Shown: in pieces, positions 35,891 through 49,466 of the stretch
Numbering within the stretch: the stretch's first letter is position 1
Layout: each line of letters opens with the position of its first letter
Assembly: GCA_035041965.1 (NCBI GenBank)
Contig: JAPYMA010001994.1
Span: 48,863-112,862, forward strand
From: Anisakis pegreffii
Lineage: Eukaryota > Nematoda > Chromadorea > Rhabditida > Anisakidae
Length of the DNA stretch: 64,000 bases
Direction: 5' to 3'
The notes under the pieces: model-generated
Database searches by the model: none
What the model was told of the DNA's origin: nothing
What the model saw: only the letters and a program-made list of their open reading frames with translations
Made by a program: the position numbers and the translations under genes

Positions 35891-37239
35891 TTTCTTGCTT
35901 AATTTTATTATTTTTTTACGAGTTTCATTTTCTCACCAATTTATCACTTATTGGACATATTTGTTGAGTTCGTTCATTTCAAATTTCTTCATTTCTTAAC
36001 GTTTTATTGTAATATACACATTTTGGTTGTTTTTTTTATAATTTCTGTCATATACATGCTCATTTTTCAAGAAATCTGCCTTATTCTGTTGAAAATTTAA
36101 AAAATGATGAACCACTGAAGAATAGTGCATCTTAGTGGTTGTGTTGTATTATTATTGTTACTATTATCTGTCAAGATGTGAAATTTATAACATGTTTCAA
36201 AGTATTATATATGTTAATCTCTGTGAATTTTAAGTTTTTTGTATTGATTGATTTCTTGTCCAGAACGTTTGAATATTATTCATATATTGTTTCACAACTG
36301 ATTGCTGTTTTATATTACTGATGTTTTTTGTCGTTTTTACTGCTGTTATTATTAGAATAAAATTATTTGCTGGAGAAGTTATAAAGAAGGTTCTGATAAC
36401 ATACAATGAAAGGTTTGAGTATATGCACAAGTAATAAAATGGTGAATTTAGAGGAATTAAGAGATCTATAAAACATTACGATAAAATGTACATCAGACTT
36501 TTGCCAGTGCAAAGAGGTCGTTTGGGGTTTGTGGTGAAGTGTGTCGACAAATTACGAACTGTGATTTTTGGTGAACTGGATTTGAAACGTTGAGCATTCA
36601 ATGTGCCTGAAGTAACAAGAGTGTGAAATTGGTCAAGACCGGCCAGCAGATTCATCCTGACCTATGGGATGGAATTCTCTGGATGAATAGTCCGCCGTTC
36701 GCTTTGAGAGGTTTTTTTCAGTTCCCTTGATGGGAGAGTATCGATAAAAGTTTTAGCATGTCAAACATCGGGTTATTCACCCGGAACAGCTCTATTGAAG
36801 GGGAGAATGAAGCTAATGGCCGGTCGTGACTCACACTACCTTTTGGTCAGTTCAAGCATCTTGAATTGTCAGCGCTTCAGCTCCAGCTAACGTACAACAA
36901 CAGTTCATTATTGTCAACACGTTATGCTGTCAACGCTTTTCCAGTTGAGAAAATTCTCATGTACCCGCTCGCCAGTGCAATGTTTTCGGCGCAGTCTGAT
37001 CACGCTAACCCACAAGGATGGTTATTTGACGGGATACAACTAAGATTATCAGTGCTCTAATTGCGAACTGATAATCATCGTAAGAACAAGAGAAAGTCTC
37101 ACTATTCAGTAACTGAATCTCAGTTTCATTACGGATTGACAAACAATGATGTGATCAGCTGTTTCAGTTTGCCTAAAACATTGTCATATTCAAATGACTG
37201 GCAAAAGAGTGATAATGAACGAATGAATAGATAATCGGA
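35891..37239. other. Spacer between ASF1 and the MAM-like gene
   Basis: It holds the 3' ends of the convergent ASF1 and MAM-like genes. 36480-36900 is less AT-rich than its surroundings but has no convincing frame or inverted ends. It may be a decayed insertion. Confidence 0.35.
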
Positions 37240-40200
37240 TTAAAGCGACCGTAACAGATCCTTCTGACACGGTTCTAAATCGAGAAGATCGTTCGCCTTA
37301 TGCAATCGCACATTATCAATGGAGCACGATCCTGCCTGACGACCGAAATTCTCGCATATAAACATTATCTGAATGTTGTTTGTTCGGTATTCATTTCGAG
37401 TTCAATTGAATGTCAACGTTTTGCGTTGTAACCACAATTTTGCAATCAAAACATTAAACCAGATCATGGAAACAGCTCAAGTTTCGCTCGTAAATGAATA
37501 ATGCAAATGTAAATAGATCAATTGCATACAGAACAGATTCATGTGAATTTCTGATAAACTTCATTATAAAGGGTTTATTCGATTGTTTAGTTGATGCATT
37601 TGGAATCAAAATGATTTGAGGTATGTGCTAGGCTTGTCTCTGAAACTGAAAAACTGAATAATATGGAAAATAAACTAACTTTAATAGTGCCAACGGGACA
37701 TGTAACTCGTTGTGTACGCCACATAATTGGCGACGATCGTGATTCACTTATAAACGGACAGAACAGTTCTGAAAAAAAGATCAAATCAAACCAAAAATCA
37801 CATTCAAAATGATCACATCTAAATACGCGATTGATTTTTTGTGATATTTTGTCAGTATCACTAAACTTATTATCATAATATCATTGATAATATGATAAAG
37901 CGAATTCACTATCGCAATGTTGTCATTCATCGCAAGTGCGACATTGAATTAATTCTCATTGCCATGCACAAAACTGATATGAGAGGAAATGAAAAACGCT
38001 AGGCAATCAAATGCAAATGCAAAATGTTTGAAAAATAAACAAGGAACAGACAAAAATACATAAATTATTAAGTATGCGGTGAGCATGTTTTGATTCTCGA
38101 TGAGATATTCATTGTTGCAGAAGAGAAGAGTGCTTTGAGCATTAATAATTCTATGTAGATAAACTTTTTCATATGCAGATCAGGGCCGGATGAGCAAAAA
38201 TATTTGGGAGGATTTAGTATAATACGGTGATGAATTTAGTGATAAACAAATGATATAGTGATAAAGAGTGGTGAATTAGAAGGATATTTGATAATGGGTG
38301 CATAATGGCTGACTTGACGGTCAAATGATGAAGTAAGATAACGAACCGTACGGCTCGAAAAATGGTCTCAAACAGCAAATCGACAGTGTTTGACCGTCGT
38401 TGAATTCCAAATAGTCGAATAGAATTCGATGAGGCACATCGAAATAAGTATCCGTTTCGATTATTGCCGTTCCACCCGGAGGGATATTGGCTTGAATGAA
38501 TTGTTGGTTCTTCACTATAATATTGTAAAAGTTATTATTATTATTCTTATTGTTACTATTATTATTATTATTACTGGTATTATTATTATTGTTATTATTA
38601 TTATTTCACTATTACTGTTATTGTTACCATTATTATCATTATGATTATTGCTATCATTGACTCTTGTTGACCATTCGAATTCGAGCAAAGCTTTCCCTGT
38701 GATAGCAAATCGAAGTCTCGATTCGCGACGTACCGATCTCCAGTCTAGTGCTGTACCTCTGAGATATTGCTGAAGTCGTTCAACTTCCACCAAACGGTTG
38801 TGTTCAAAGGTAAAGCACTCGACCGATAACAGATACCTGATCGGGTTGATTCCCATTCACGAGGGTAAGCTTAGCTCGAATCCAAATTGATATAGTAGTG
38901 TTATCGTTGCTACGGAGACTGAGACAAACTATGATTTGGCTTGCACTGAATTATCTGTTGAAATCCAGTGTTATCACCAAACAAAAATGATAGCAGCAAA
39001 TAAATGAAACGAACCAGAAATCAAGCTGAATTGATGATTTTGGTTAGCAAGATGTGAATTGCGATAAAAGCACATAGACTTATCGAATAAACATCCTCCT
39101 TTTGTGTCACACTTTAAGTTTAATTCTCTTCTCATAAATTCACCTGATAAGATATCACTTAGCACGTCTCTGGGCTTGCTTCAATTTTAATTCCATTACT
39201 ATTCATTGTTCGTCGTAATTACGAATTATTTAATCAACAACTAATTTGAGGCATCACTCATCATGTTTCGTATAAATTTGATCGTAAATTCATAAAATAG
39301 TAATCAAAGAGATATTCCACGCGGAAACGAATCGGATTTGATGCAGAAATATTCATCAAAATCTCAGTGTTAAATCTGATTTCAAATGAATGAAAGAATC
39401 AATGCAAAGCAACACTAACAATTCAACAAGCTCGCCAATGACCATTATAGGCAAAGCAGCCGATTGGGTACTCGTCTGAACGCTCATTGAGTTATAATTC
39501 AAATCAGTAGGGCTCTCATCAATTGAGTTATAATCTTCACTCAAGAAATTCGCGAAGTCTTCACCAAATATATCATTTAGTGCTGAATTTCAATCGCTCA
39601 TTACTTCAAATGTTGCCTATGTAAGCGAATTATTCATCCTAACAATGTATATCAATTGATTGGATCTCTTAAATAATTTATTTCCTTTCACATTTGAAAA
39701 AGTTTTCAAGTGTGAAATTTTTAAGTAATCATCGACGGTATAAATTCTCTAAGTTCTATTTATGATAGCTATTTGAGAGTATGACAGCTTCATTATGATC
39801 GCTTGATCACGATAGATCATTATGATAGCTTTGAGATTATCACAGCTGATGATTATCAATAAGCGTGAATGCTGAATGTGGGTCTGTATGTATAATTAAG
39901 ATAGCTTGGAATTGACGATGAGTAAGTTGTGTACTATTGTATGTAAAAATATACATTAATGCTGGTGATTAATTGAAAATGAATAAATAAACTGACGATT
40001 TGATATTACACTGCTAACGGTAGTCGAAGGAACTTTTTGTGATTTTGATTCACGGAATATTTTAGCGATAGGAGCGATGCGGGCTCTTGCTGGAAGTTTT
40101 GGAGCAATTATGATCGGTGTACGAGGTACTGAGGGCGATATTGGGGCTATTGACGGGACTTTGCGGACTACTGATGGGGCTTTAACTTGACCACTAATAA

Positions 40201-41301
40201 CGTTGCTGCTATTATGAGATGTTGTCGATTGATGTCTTCGTTTGTAATTAGTACAATATTTGGTATACAATAGAATACGATCGACAATAACCATCGCTTT
40301 CGAGCGACTTCCTTGGTTGAGCATTTGTAAATATAACTAAAATATGGTTTATCACAGTTATTACTTTCAGTTATTACAGTTATTTTCAGTGTTATTGTTA
40401 TCATTACTGTTGATATTGACAATAATAGTAATAAAAATGATAAAACCTGTATATTAGTTGAACGAGGAACACTGAATCGACTGATTGTATATTGAGAATG
40501 TAGCCATCTGGATATGGGTACGCAACCGCTCTTCAGTGATGCATCAGATCTTTGATCCGTTAATCTCCAGCATACTAATAGACGCGCCGTTGGGCTTTGC
40601 CAGGCTCTATTTTATATTATTGTAATGATGATAACAATTAATATTTAGATTGCTATTAAAGTAATGGTAACAAGAGATGATAATATTATGATTAATGATG
40701 ACTAATAGCACGCTATCGGTAAATTCCGCTATTGAGGAAGTCGTTACAGTTAGCTAATTAGCGAACTAGTTGTTCAGCTAATTCACTAACTTTCGCTACT
40801 CACATCAGCGATAACATGCTCGTGCTCATCTCTGAGTAATAATATTAGTGAATACCTCAATCGGATTGTAATTAAGCCAGATTGTGAGCAGAATGCACAC
40901 GAAACCCATTGTGGTGCATTCGTTTCATTCGCTCGTAACGTCAATGTTAAATAATTACCCTCTGAAACAATATTCATACTCATGAATATAAATCATAGCA
41001 AATTGTGACTATAAATAATGATTATATGATAATAAGCTATAAATAAATCTCCTTATCGTCATCAAAATATGATTCCAAATAAGGAAGTAACAATTATGGG
41101 GTTGTACACCAAAGATTAAAATATGATCAATGAATTCACCCGGTGCATCCTTGAACTTTTCAGTTCTAAAAATACGTTGATAATCATGATGTAATAAAGA
41201 TGTATTCGATATTCTCCAATTGTTCAAATGATTTCCTGATCCATACCAACAACACTGATCTTGATTATTGAATTCACAATTGAGCACATTCGTACTTATC
41301 C
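37240..41301 (-). CDS. Secreted MAM-like cysteine-rich protein, partial 5' end
   Basis: Phase-consistent exons: 41301-41140 and 40961-40856 at the 5' side; about 38850-38662, 38508 (or 38514)-38347, 37768-37680 and 37368-37240 at the 3' side, ending in TAA. Probable exons between them are 40336-40019 (Pro/Ile-rich, PIIIAPKLPARARIAPIAK) and 39582 to about 39420 (acidic, LSEDYNSIDESPTDLN), whose phases I could not fully reconcile. The N-terminal module (LNCEFNNQDQCCWYGSG, then EGNYLTLTLRANE and SCAFCSQSGLITIRL) and the C-terminal module (ECFTFEHN; VTCPVGTIKIMFICENFGRQ; GSCSIDNVRLHK) have the cysteine spacing and beta-strand pattern of MAM-type adhesion modules of nematode surface proteins. No membrane anchor follows the last module, so secretion is likely. 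A signal-peptide exon at 44435-44337 may be its beginning. An intron at 38509-38661 is largely (ATT)n. Confidence 0.65.
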
Positions 41302-41736
41302 CTTAAGTTTCTGTTATTACTGGCAACATTGTTACTGTCATTGTCATTATGGTAATAAATGAATGCTAAGAAATGATATTATTGAGTGTTATAACTAAAT
41401 TTTGGTACAATTGATCTGATTTCATTGAAATGAAGTAAATAAAATTCCAAAACCAATCTGATGGAAGTTTTCAAACTTGAAACGAAATACCAGGATTTTT
41501 TTTTTGATGAATCAAATAATAATGCTATGATGAAAACAAAAAGAGAACGATAGAAATGAATGAATCAATAAAAAAGAAGAAATAATTTAACCTTGACGAA
41601 TAAAAATTGAAACGGTTAATAAAATCAGATGGAATGATGGCGAGACCATGACCGAATGTAACTTAAAGTAACGATTTGAAATGAGTTCTGATAAAATTGT
41701 GAGATGCAAATAGTCAGGTGAATTGATATATAAAAG

Positions 41737-42003
41737 TTGTTTTATGAATCTAGTTTGTGGATAGATGTGACGAACGATGATGAATATCCATTCGTTTACA
41801 CCGATGGAACAAGAAGTGGACGCGAACGATTTGAGCAGAAGGCGATTTCGGATTTGATGCGTTTCATATTCAGTCGTTTATCTGGATCAATCAACCACAT
41901 TGAATCGATTCATTTGCGTTGCTTTCGTCTTTTTCGAACATTTTTTTTGATAGAACTCGTTCTTGTCTCAATTCTTGTTGCTGTTGTTGTTGTGGTTTAT
42001 TAA
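41737..42003 (+). CDS. Open frame with C-terminal hydrophobic segment
   Basis: Plus-strand frame reading LWIDVTNDDEYPFVYTDG, then a charged helix-like stretch, and ending in a membrane-type segment (IELVLVSILVAVVVVVY) followed directly by a stop. An acceptor-like AATCTAG lies at 41746-41752. It could be the last exon of a plus-strand, tail-anchored or single-pass protein, whose upstream exons would have to share the interval with the minus-strand MAM-like gene. No family is recognised. Confidence 0.35.
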   Translation: MFYESSLWIDVTNDDEYPFVYTDGTRSGRERFEQKAISDLMRFIFSRLSGSINHIESIHLRCFRLFRTFFLIELVLVSILVAVVVVVY

Positions 42004-43377
42004 GAAATGTCTTCCATTATTATTATGTGTCTATATTTAATATTATTATATATGTAACTATGTTATGATTGTTTCACATGAATTCATATTATTAATTAAA
42101 GTATTATTCGCCATTAATCTGGTACTTTATTCCTTTATTCCTTTCCTTAAATTGCTTTATTCCTTCGCTCAATTCAGGAATAAATCATGAGATTTATTGC
42201 TAAATTAAGTGTGGATACACGGAATTGATACAACTTATGCAAACCAAATCTCTATTTGATGGTTGCGTTCAAGTGTAATCCCTCTTTAATTGCGTGTTTG
42301 ATAATCACGAAAGATCACATGTATGCATACTACAATAATAAGAATATTGTTATTATAACTAAACTTGAGATACGAACATGTTTTTGGAATAGAAATGTAT
42401 TTGTGTATGTTCATGCGTGCATGTCATATCGAAATCGACTAAACCAATCAAACAGTTCATATTTGATATCATTTCGCATTGTCTTTTCAATCATTCCAAA
42501 TTTAACTGAATTCAGCTCCTTGTGGAGTTCAGTTCTTATGAATATGCGATTAGTGATCAGTTTCAATTTCAGTTCCATGTCTTAACCGTATAACAACGAT
42601 AATATTCGATTAGGTAATAAAAATTTATTAACGAATATAATTATGTGAATGCAATTAAATTTATAACGAATTAACGGTGATCCAAATTGAGCAGTGTTAA
42701 CGATGCATTAATAGTAATAAGCATAAAATATGATAGACCCGCAATCATCGAGACTCGGATTCAAACCGGAAACAATAAATCAGAACAGAATATGGGAATA
42801 GAGAGAGTGCCTTCATTGTTCGAAGGAAGAGATATTTATACGTACTGTGTAAATTATATGTTTTCAATTTCAGTTTTATGTCTCATAAGAAAAGGTCATA
42901 GAGTGATCCCCGAAAGGTCAAGTTTGTTAGATAGATTTGATTGGACGGGATAGCTGCTGCACATTGCAGTGGTAGACACTCGACTGACAACGAGTCCGTA
43001 TGATGACGAATAATTGCAACGAAAACGACAATTATATACAAATAAAATACCATTCATAATGATATGGATAAAAATAATGATAATTAAAACAATAATGGTG
43101 AGAGTAATAGTAATAACAATAACAATGATAACGACAATAACAGCGATAAACATTCAAATACGGATATGATTTTAAAGTATGGTTAGGGGGGAGGGGGACC
43201 TCGAGGGCAAAATCTGCAGTCTACAGGCACTCACAAAACTTCCGGCTGCTACCGACCCTACCCACTACCTTCAGGACACCTGAGATTGATTTCATTCCGG
43301 TCCGATTATAGCAAAAAGGAATGCTCATAAATCATGAACCGAAATGTGAAGTGCGATAATCGCTCAAATGCAATTAG

Positions 43378-43704
43378 ATGAACGAGATGGATTTTGATTA
43401 CACGAGCGATCTAAAATGCAATTACACTGACGATAACTGCACTGCGCCCAGTGATCATAAAATTTTCTTTGCTTCGATAATGTTTCCAAGATATTGCACT
43501 GATGTGTCCACACAACGCGTCGAAACTCGACAAATGCTCATCCTGGTGGATGATCCCATTTACGGTCAGTGGCCCGATATTTCGATGGCTAGCCGTTACG
43601 GATCATTGCCGAAAGATGTCAGTCGGTTGAAAGTTATGCACGATCAGCGAACATCAGAATTTTTGTGGTCACCATGCAACCTGGTGCTTGCTAGCCGTCG
43701 ATGA
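43378..43704 (+). CDS. Unrecognised open frame, 108 codons
   Basis: An ATG at 43378 (43384 is an alternative) opens MNEMDFDYTSDLKCNYTDDN, with four cysteines in the frame and two Asn-X-Thr glycosylation motifs in its first third, ending SPCNLVLASRR before TGA. Codon use is protein-like and more GC-rich than the flanks. The start resembles the 'L-x-C-aromatic' opening of the MAM-like module at 41.3 kb, but lies on the opposite strand. No signal peptide is seen in this frame. Confidence 0.35.
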   Translation: MNEMDFDYTSDLKCNYTDDNCTAPSDHKIFFASIMFPRYCTDVSTQRVETRQMLILVDDPIYGQWPDISMASRYGSLPKDVSRLKVMHDQRTSEFLWSPCNLVLASRR

Positions 43705-44336
43705 ATCGCTCAAAATTTGAGCTGTCAAAAGGAAGTTAGTTCAGTTGATGACCATCAATGGAAGTTATCGGTTACGGACTGTACTCAGCGCAGTTTAGCT
43801 TCATCTGATTGAGTCAAGCTAGCTTTTGGTTCATATTAATGTGCAAACTTGCGTGAAAGCTCTTGCTTGAGCTTAGACCCAGTTCAGGTTTAGAATGTAC
43901 TAAATGGAGTGCGTGATCATTTGGACAGTTTGTTGCGGTGCTCATTGACAATGAGATTGATATGCATATCACAACGAATTCAAATGATCAAATTGAATCG
44001 TCGATTCTATTGCAATGCAAATGCAATAACGGCGTGTAAGAAGGCGAGAGCTGTTGAATCGACCTGAATTTTCTAGTTATTTATCTATTGCAATTGTATA
44101 ATAATGGATTAAATTTTAATAACTAACCGCAGCAAAGCTCCAATTTTCACTCCAATGCAAAAATGAATAGTCAATGGAGTGATGAAATTCAATTACTGCG
44201 CAAATTCCAGCTAATAACGAACATCCAACTGCTGTGGGCATTTCCTTAAACTTGTTATTTATTATCTTATTATTGGTATTATCATTATTATTGCTATTAT
44301 TATTGTTATTACTATTTTAACATATATAATAACTAC

Positions 44337-44435
44337 CAAATAATTGTAAGTTTGTCTATAAGACGACTGCATGAAAACAGAATTTGCTAGTAACCAACAA
44401 AGAGAGAATATTACTATCAACGGAGCAGCACACAT
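44337..44435 (-). CDS. Signal-peptide first exon
   Basis: An acceptor-type AATTTCAG (ending 44445) sits 9 nt before an ATG at 44435, as expected for SL trans-splicing. The 33 codons start MCAAPLIVIFSLCWLLANSV, a textbook signal peptide, and continue briefly to a donor, GTAGTT, at 44336 in phase 0. It probably begins a secreted protein on the minus strand. The MAM-like gene downstream (first assigned exon 41301, entry phase 1) is the obvious candidate, but at least one linking exon is missing. Confidence 0.5.
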
Positions 44436-47400
44436 CGGGAAGATCTGAAATTTACTCATATTCATTAAAACAAATGAATTCATTAGCATAATTGAGAATT
44501 CTATTAATCAAAGCGTTAGAATGATACTATCATCAATTGTTACAGTTAAATGAATGAACAAGTCAAAACCTGTGCATATTGTCTGTTTCGTTCAGGCCAT
44601 GTTAATGAACATCGATTGTACTGGCAATAAACACCTGACCAATAAAATAAAAGTATTGATAGGATCTGCAATTCGAAACTATTTCTGATCGATCCTCAAA
44701 CTGATGTGAATAATTTGGAGATGGGATTCAGGGATATATCCATCCCTTCCAAGGATGGAATGTACTGCTCTGACTATGGCATTTGTGTTCATTTGTTATG
44801 TATCTGATTACAGTATCATTATATCACTATAATATCATTATATCATTTATTATTGTTATTATTAGTGCTTTTATTATTGTTTGCAACTTATATTACTGTT
44901 ATTATTAACCCACCCAAATAAGGAAAAAATTCCTCAAGCAAACACAAATCCAATGTTTGAGTAAGGATGAAAATAGATATAAAGATAGATTTCCAAGCGA
45001 TAATTTACATGCTGTAACGGATTCAGTTCGTCAACAAACTGAACTAACCAAATAATTCATGCAGCAATTCGAAATAACTCAAAAATCGATACTATTAACG
45101 GGCCAATTGCTCCACTCTAACCACTTAGGCTTTCTTTAATCTATTGAAAGAATTTCATCTGCTCGACTAGAAGCTTCTTTGGTTGAACAGAATTACAACA
45201 GCGTTCATAAAATAATAATGACAATAATACTTAGAGAACTTTAATATTCATCAGAAAATAAATAATCCAAGATGTCCCCAGAGTGCATCAGCTCGCTTCT
45301 CATAAATAATCTCTCCAGATCTCATAAATTCTAAATGACGATTAATGGTGAAGGAATGAAGACTGATTACGGTTGCAAGAAAGGATTTCAACCGAAAAAT
45401 GAAAGCTGTTTATCCGAGGAATTTGAACGTTTCAGTCAATGATAAGAATCAATGTTAGTATTATGTAGATGGATCAATTGTGCAATTGCAAATGTCAATA
45501 AGATTTATATCTGTCATAATAGCAATCACAATAACAATAATAACTATTGTCACGGAAAATAATAAAATATCTGTGACATTGATGCATCACGCAGTTTCTT
45601 AGATACCCAACGAAACATCGGCAGTATCCAGCCTGAGATTGCTATTGTTTAATTAGTACCTAGCATCTACTCATGTTGTTACTTCTATGGGATAAGTTAT
45701 GTGATAATAATAATAATAATAGTGATAAGAGGAATACTGAAGCGGAAGTAGAAATATATTCGTTAAATGAATGATGAATGTGTGAATAAATGAAAATGAA
45801 GTGAAACAAAACTTACAATCGACAATAAGTAAAGGAATATCAAGCACTTTTCTCGCGAACGCATAACAATAGCGATGAGAACAATAACTATAATAATCTA
45901 ATAGCAATTATAATGTTAACAATAATTTAGAGAGTAGAACGAGTAGACAATATAAAAGCAAGCTGCTAAACTAAACAATGACCAGTAGTGAGTGCTTGAT
46001 TAAAGCATTTTCTTTGAAGGGGATATAGAAAGAGAGATTAGATAAGTGAAGGATATTCAACGGATATGAGAGACAGCGATGAAAGGATATCCCATGAGCA
46101 TTACCATAGAAACGGACAGTCTTATGGAGTACTTTTATAGGTGAAAAAAGGATATCGCTTGATACCGAGAAACGCGTATCGCGTGAATTATACGTTGAGA
46201 ATTTTAATGAGACTGCTAGCGAAATGAAATCGCTATAGAGAGGATATCTATGCATGGATTAACTGCTTAGTTAGGCAAACATAAGTGCCAATGGTCCTTT
46301 CAGGCTTTTGATCTTCACAAATGCTTTTGGCTGAAAGAAGGACCGAAATTCAACAATTCAGTAGCCTCCCTTACACCGGGTTTTCTCAGCTGATAACATA
46401 AAAAATCAGCCGAATATCGGTAAATTGATGTGGTGATCAAATGGTTTACTGCAAAAATTCGTCAGCAATATCAAACTCGTTATGATTAGATAAGCATTCA
46501 ATAAGATAAGATTCAATTCGTTATGATCAGATAAGCATTCAAACCATTTCTGTGAGATAAGCGAAAAAGTATCATTACATGGAGCATTATGTCGTAATTA
46601 ATTCCTAAAATCATTCCTCAATTTCCCGATAATATCGTCTGCGAATTAGCTCACGATTAGAGCAGCAGTAATCCCAGCTATGAGAAGCATTCGATATGCG
46701 AGAGATAAACGCGGATTGCACGCATCTTTAGGAACACCTATAGAATGCAGTAATTAAATAACAATGCATCTCTATAAATACCATTTAGTTCACCATACAA
46801 TTACACAGTCCTTAATTATCTAACCTGATTGCATAACAATAAATAAAATAACACAAAAAAATAAATGCAGTCAAAATATGTGTATAGCGGTCAAATCCTG
46901 AGTGCATTAATTTATTTTATGATTTATCTCCACGCATTTTTATTCAGATTCAGTTTTATCCGGCTGAGTGAGAATCTATCTGGAAACGAGATTCATTTTT
47001 GGAGTTGTACAACTGATTCATTTGTCTGATTTTTCGTAATTTTAATTTAGATTATTCATAATTTGCTGTTTTTTCATTCGTTATACTCGATTCTAACCGA
47101 TATTAACAGAATGACGTTTCGATAGTGTCGAATTCATTAATGGATAATTACATAAAAGTTGTATTTGAAAGCAATTTAATTGAAGGCTTAGTTGAATACT
47201 AAATTTGAAACGACCAGTCGCCTTTTTAGATTTCAGATCACGTTCTTAAATTCGACTATTGACTTTTGAAGTGAATGCGTTTGAAGTTGTCGTTGGAGTG
47301 TCGACGATAAGACTCTAAGTAGTTGTTGAATATGAAGGGAAGATGAATAGCCAAAAAAAAACGGATATCTGTTATAGATATTACTGGCATCTTCTTGCAG

Positions 47401-48579
47401 TAATATGATTGCTTATCGCAAATATCTAATCTCTTCAAGCATTTGCAAATACATGAATTTGATAGGAATCTAATCGAGTTCATTGGATTCGCTTCAATTG
47501 AATCGAGAGAATTCTCAACTGAAAAAGTATGCTCGTCGTACCCATTCGATCTACTCTGATCAATCTTATCTTCAAGATCAATGCAAATGAATCAACTTTT
47601 TTTGCATAAAACTTCTCGAATGATAACATCATGAAAACGCAAATTTGATGGAAGCGATTAGAATGGTTAAATGTAATCGTCGGAGAAAACATCATTCAAT
47701 CATTCATTTAACTCATCATTTAACTTTTTATCAAAGTTATTTTTTTGAAAGCATCCTTTGCAAACCATTCAGTATCTCTTGTCATCTCTCTTCTCATGAT
47801 TAAGTGAAATGTGACGACGAGAGTTCATCAACACTGGAATTGGTTTCAAAAAAAGTTTGCTTGCACGATCCTCTTGATTGCATAGAATTCCATTCACTTA
47901 AACAGTAATTACAATAGCTCATTGAATTTCACTGTCTTAGTTATCATCAATAAAATCACCACAAATAACAGTTTCATTTTTCGTTTCTCGCTATCGGTCT
48001 TTCCTTTCCCAAAGCTAACCATATTATCGCCGATAATCATATCCTGTCATCTAATTTTAATCTCGATTGCTCATTCGATGATCAAAGAGCTATAAGGTTA
48101 CTTACTACTACTGCCCAATAATTCCTCGGAAGATGTGTCATAAAAATGCAGAACAAAATTCATCCGAAACTGGATTTCACTAGAATTAGAATAATTCAGT
48201 CAAAAAGAATGTCGATTAAAATTGAAAGTGAAATCAAAAATGAGTTGGTCGAATCAATGAATAAATAAAAAGAGTGGATGGATGTAATGATGAATAAAAT
48301 AAACAAAAATATTCTTTGATGTTTGTAAGATGTAAATCATATCCAAAGAAGTGTTATCGAGTGTTTTACTGTTGTTTTTGTTTGATCTGAACAACTTTTG
48401 AACTAACAAAATCTTATAAGATATATCTATCGCTCGATTAGATATTACATATCCTCTCCATTATTCATCTTTCTATTCATCTAAAAAAACAAACCATTTC
48501 ACCGATATTCATTTACTACTGTTCTTCACTTATTCTTAATCCCCACTTGTGGCTTTGAGTTCATTACTGGTATTATTCA

Positions 48580-48740
48580 TACTTTTATTATTAATGCTAT
48601 TATCATTATTACTATTATTGTTATTATTGTTATTATTATTATTGTTATTATTATTAATATTATTATTATTATCAATGATATTATTATTATTGCTATTACT
48701 ATTGATTCTATTATTGCTATTACTAATATTATTGTCCTCA
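48580..48740. repeat. Imperfect (ATT)n tract
   Basis: About 160 bp of ATT units interrupted by single-base changes. The long open frames through it (Asn-rich or Leu-rich) are artefacts of the repeat. Confidence 0.8.
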
Positions 48741-49356
48741 TTATTATTAGATATTGCTATTGTATCCTTCCGCATTCGCTAAATCGTTTATTATCTGACC
48801 TTATAATAATGGAAATTTGCTTGATGAATGATTCGTTCCAAACCAGTTTAGGTTTCAATCGAACCGTTTGAACAAATTGTGGTCATACACTGAAGTTTCA
48901 CTCAATTATTTATTACTTTCACTAACAATAAGTGCAGCAAATATATACATCATTGTTAAGCCTCTAATATCCGAATTTATAGAACAACCACGCAGATCCT
49001 CTCTACAATTGAATTCAGCACATTCTCTAGAATCAAAAAATATATATCTTACTGCAATCTAACATTTAGTTCAAAAGACACGTGAATTTCTAAGAGTATT
49101 TCATTCAACCTAGAGCGATTTCAGTGTACAGCCCCAAACTTTACAGATTTGATCTAAATGTTGATCGATTGCGCACCACAATGAGAACGTCAAGAGTGCC
49201 ATTTTCAAGCCACCTTTATACTCACTCAGATTCATCCATTAATTAAATGAATTTCCCACGTTATCAGATTCAACAAATTCTTTTGAATCCGAAAAGTATA
49301 TGTGTTGTCAGAGGATAACTATGTCGAGTGAATTAAGTGAAGTACAAGGATTACAT

Positions 49357-49466
49357 GAATCCTAAAGAAATACGAAAATACCTGATTCCTAGAGAACTAT
49401 GTGATTTTAAATGAATCCTACAGAAATATGAAAATATGTGAATCCTAGCGAAATACATGAATTTCC
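49357..49466 (+). repeat. 27-bp tandem repeat, four diverged copies
   Basis: Units begin at 49357, 49384, 49413 and 49440 with forms of GAATCCTAxxGAAATA. A 27-29 bp period is nine codons, and the first two and the last copies read MNPKEIRKY, LIPRELCDF and NPSEIHEFP in the plus strand, but stop codons interrupt the array. This may be a decayed coding repeat. Confidence 0.6.

Noticed and set aside
40160..40425. Alternative frame (YIYKCSTKEVARKRW) as MAM-like coding sequence
   Set aside because: It joins the preceding exon in phase but hits a stop inside the strongly coding proline-rich stretch; left unresolved within the MAM-like gene entry.
48536..48782. Asn-rich and Leu-rich frames on both strands
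   Set aside because: Produced by an imperfect ATT tract; no splice sites or flanking coding sequence.
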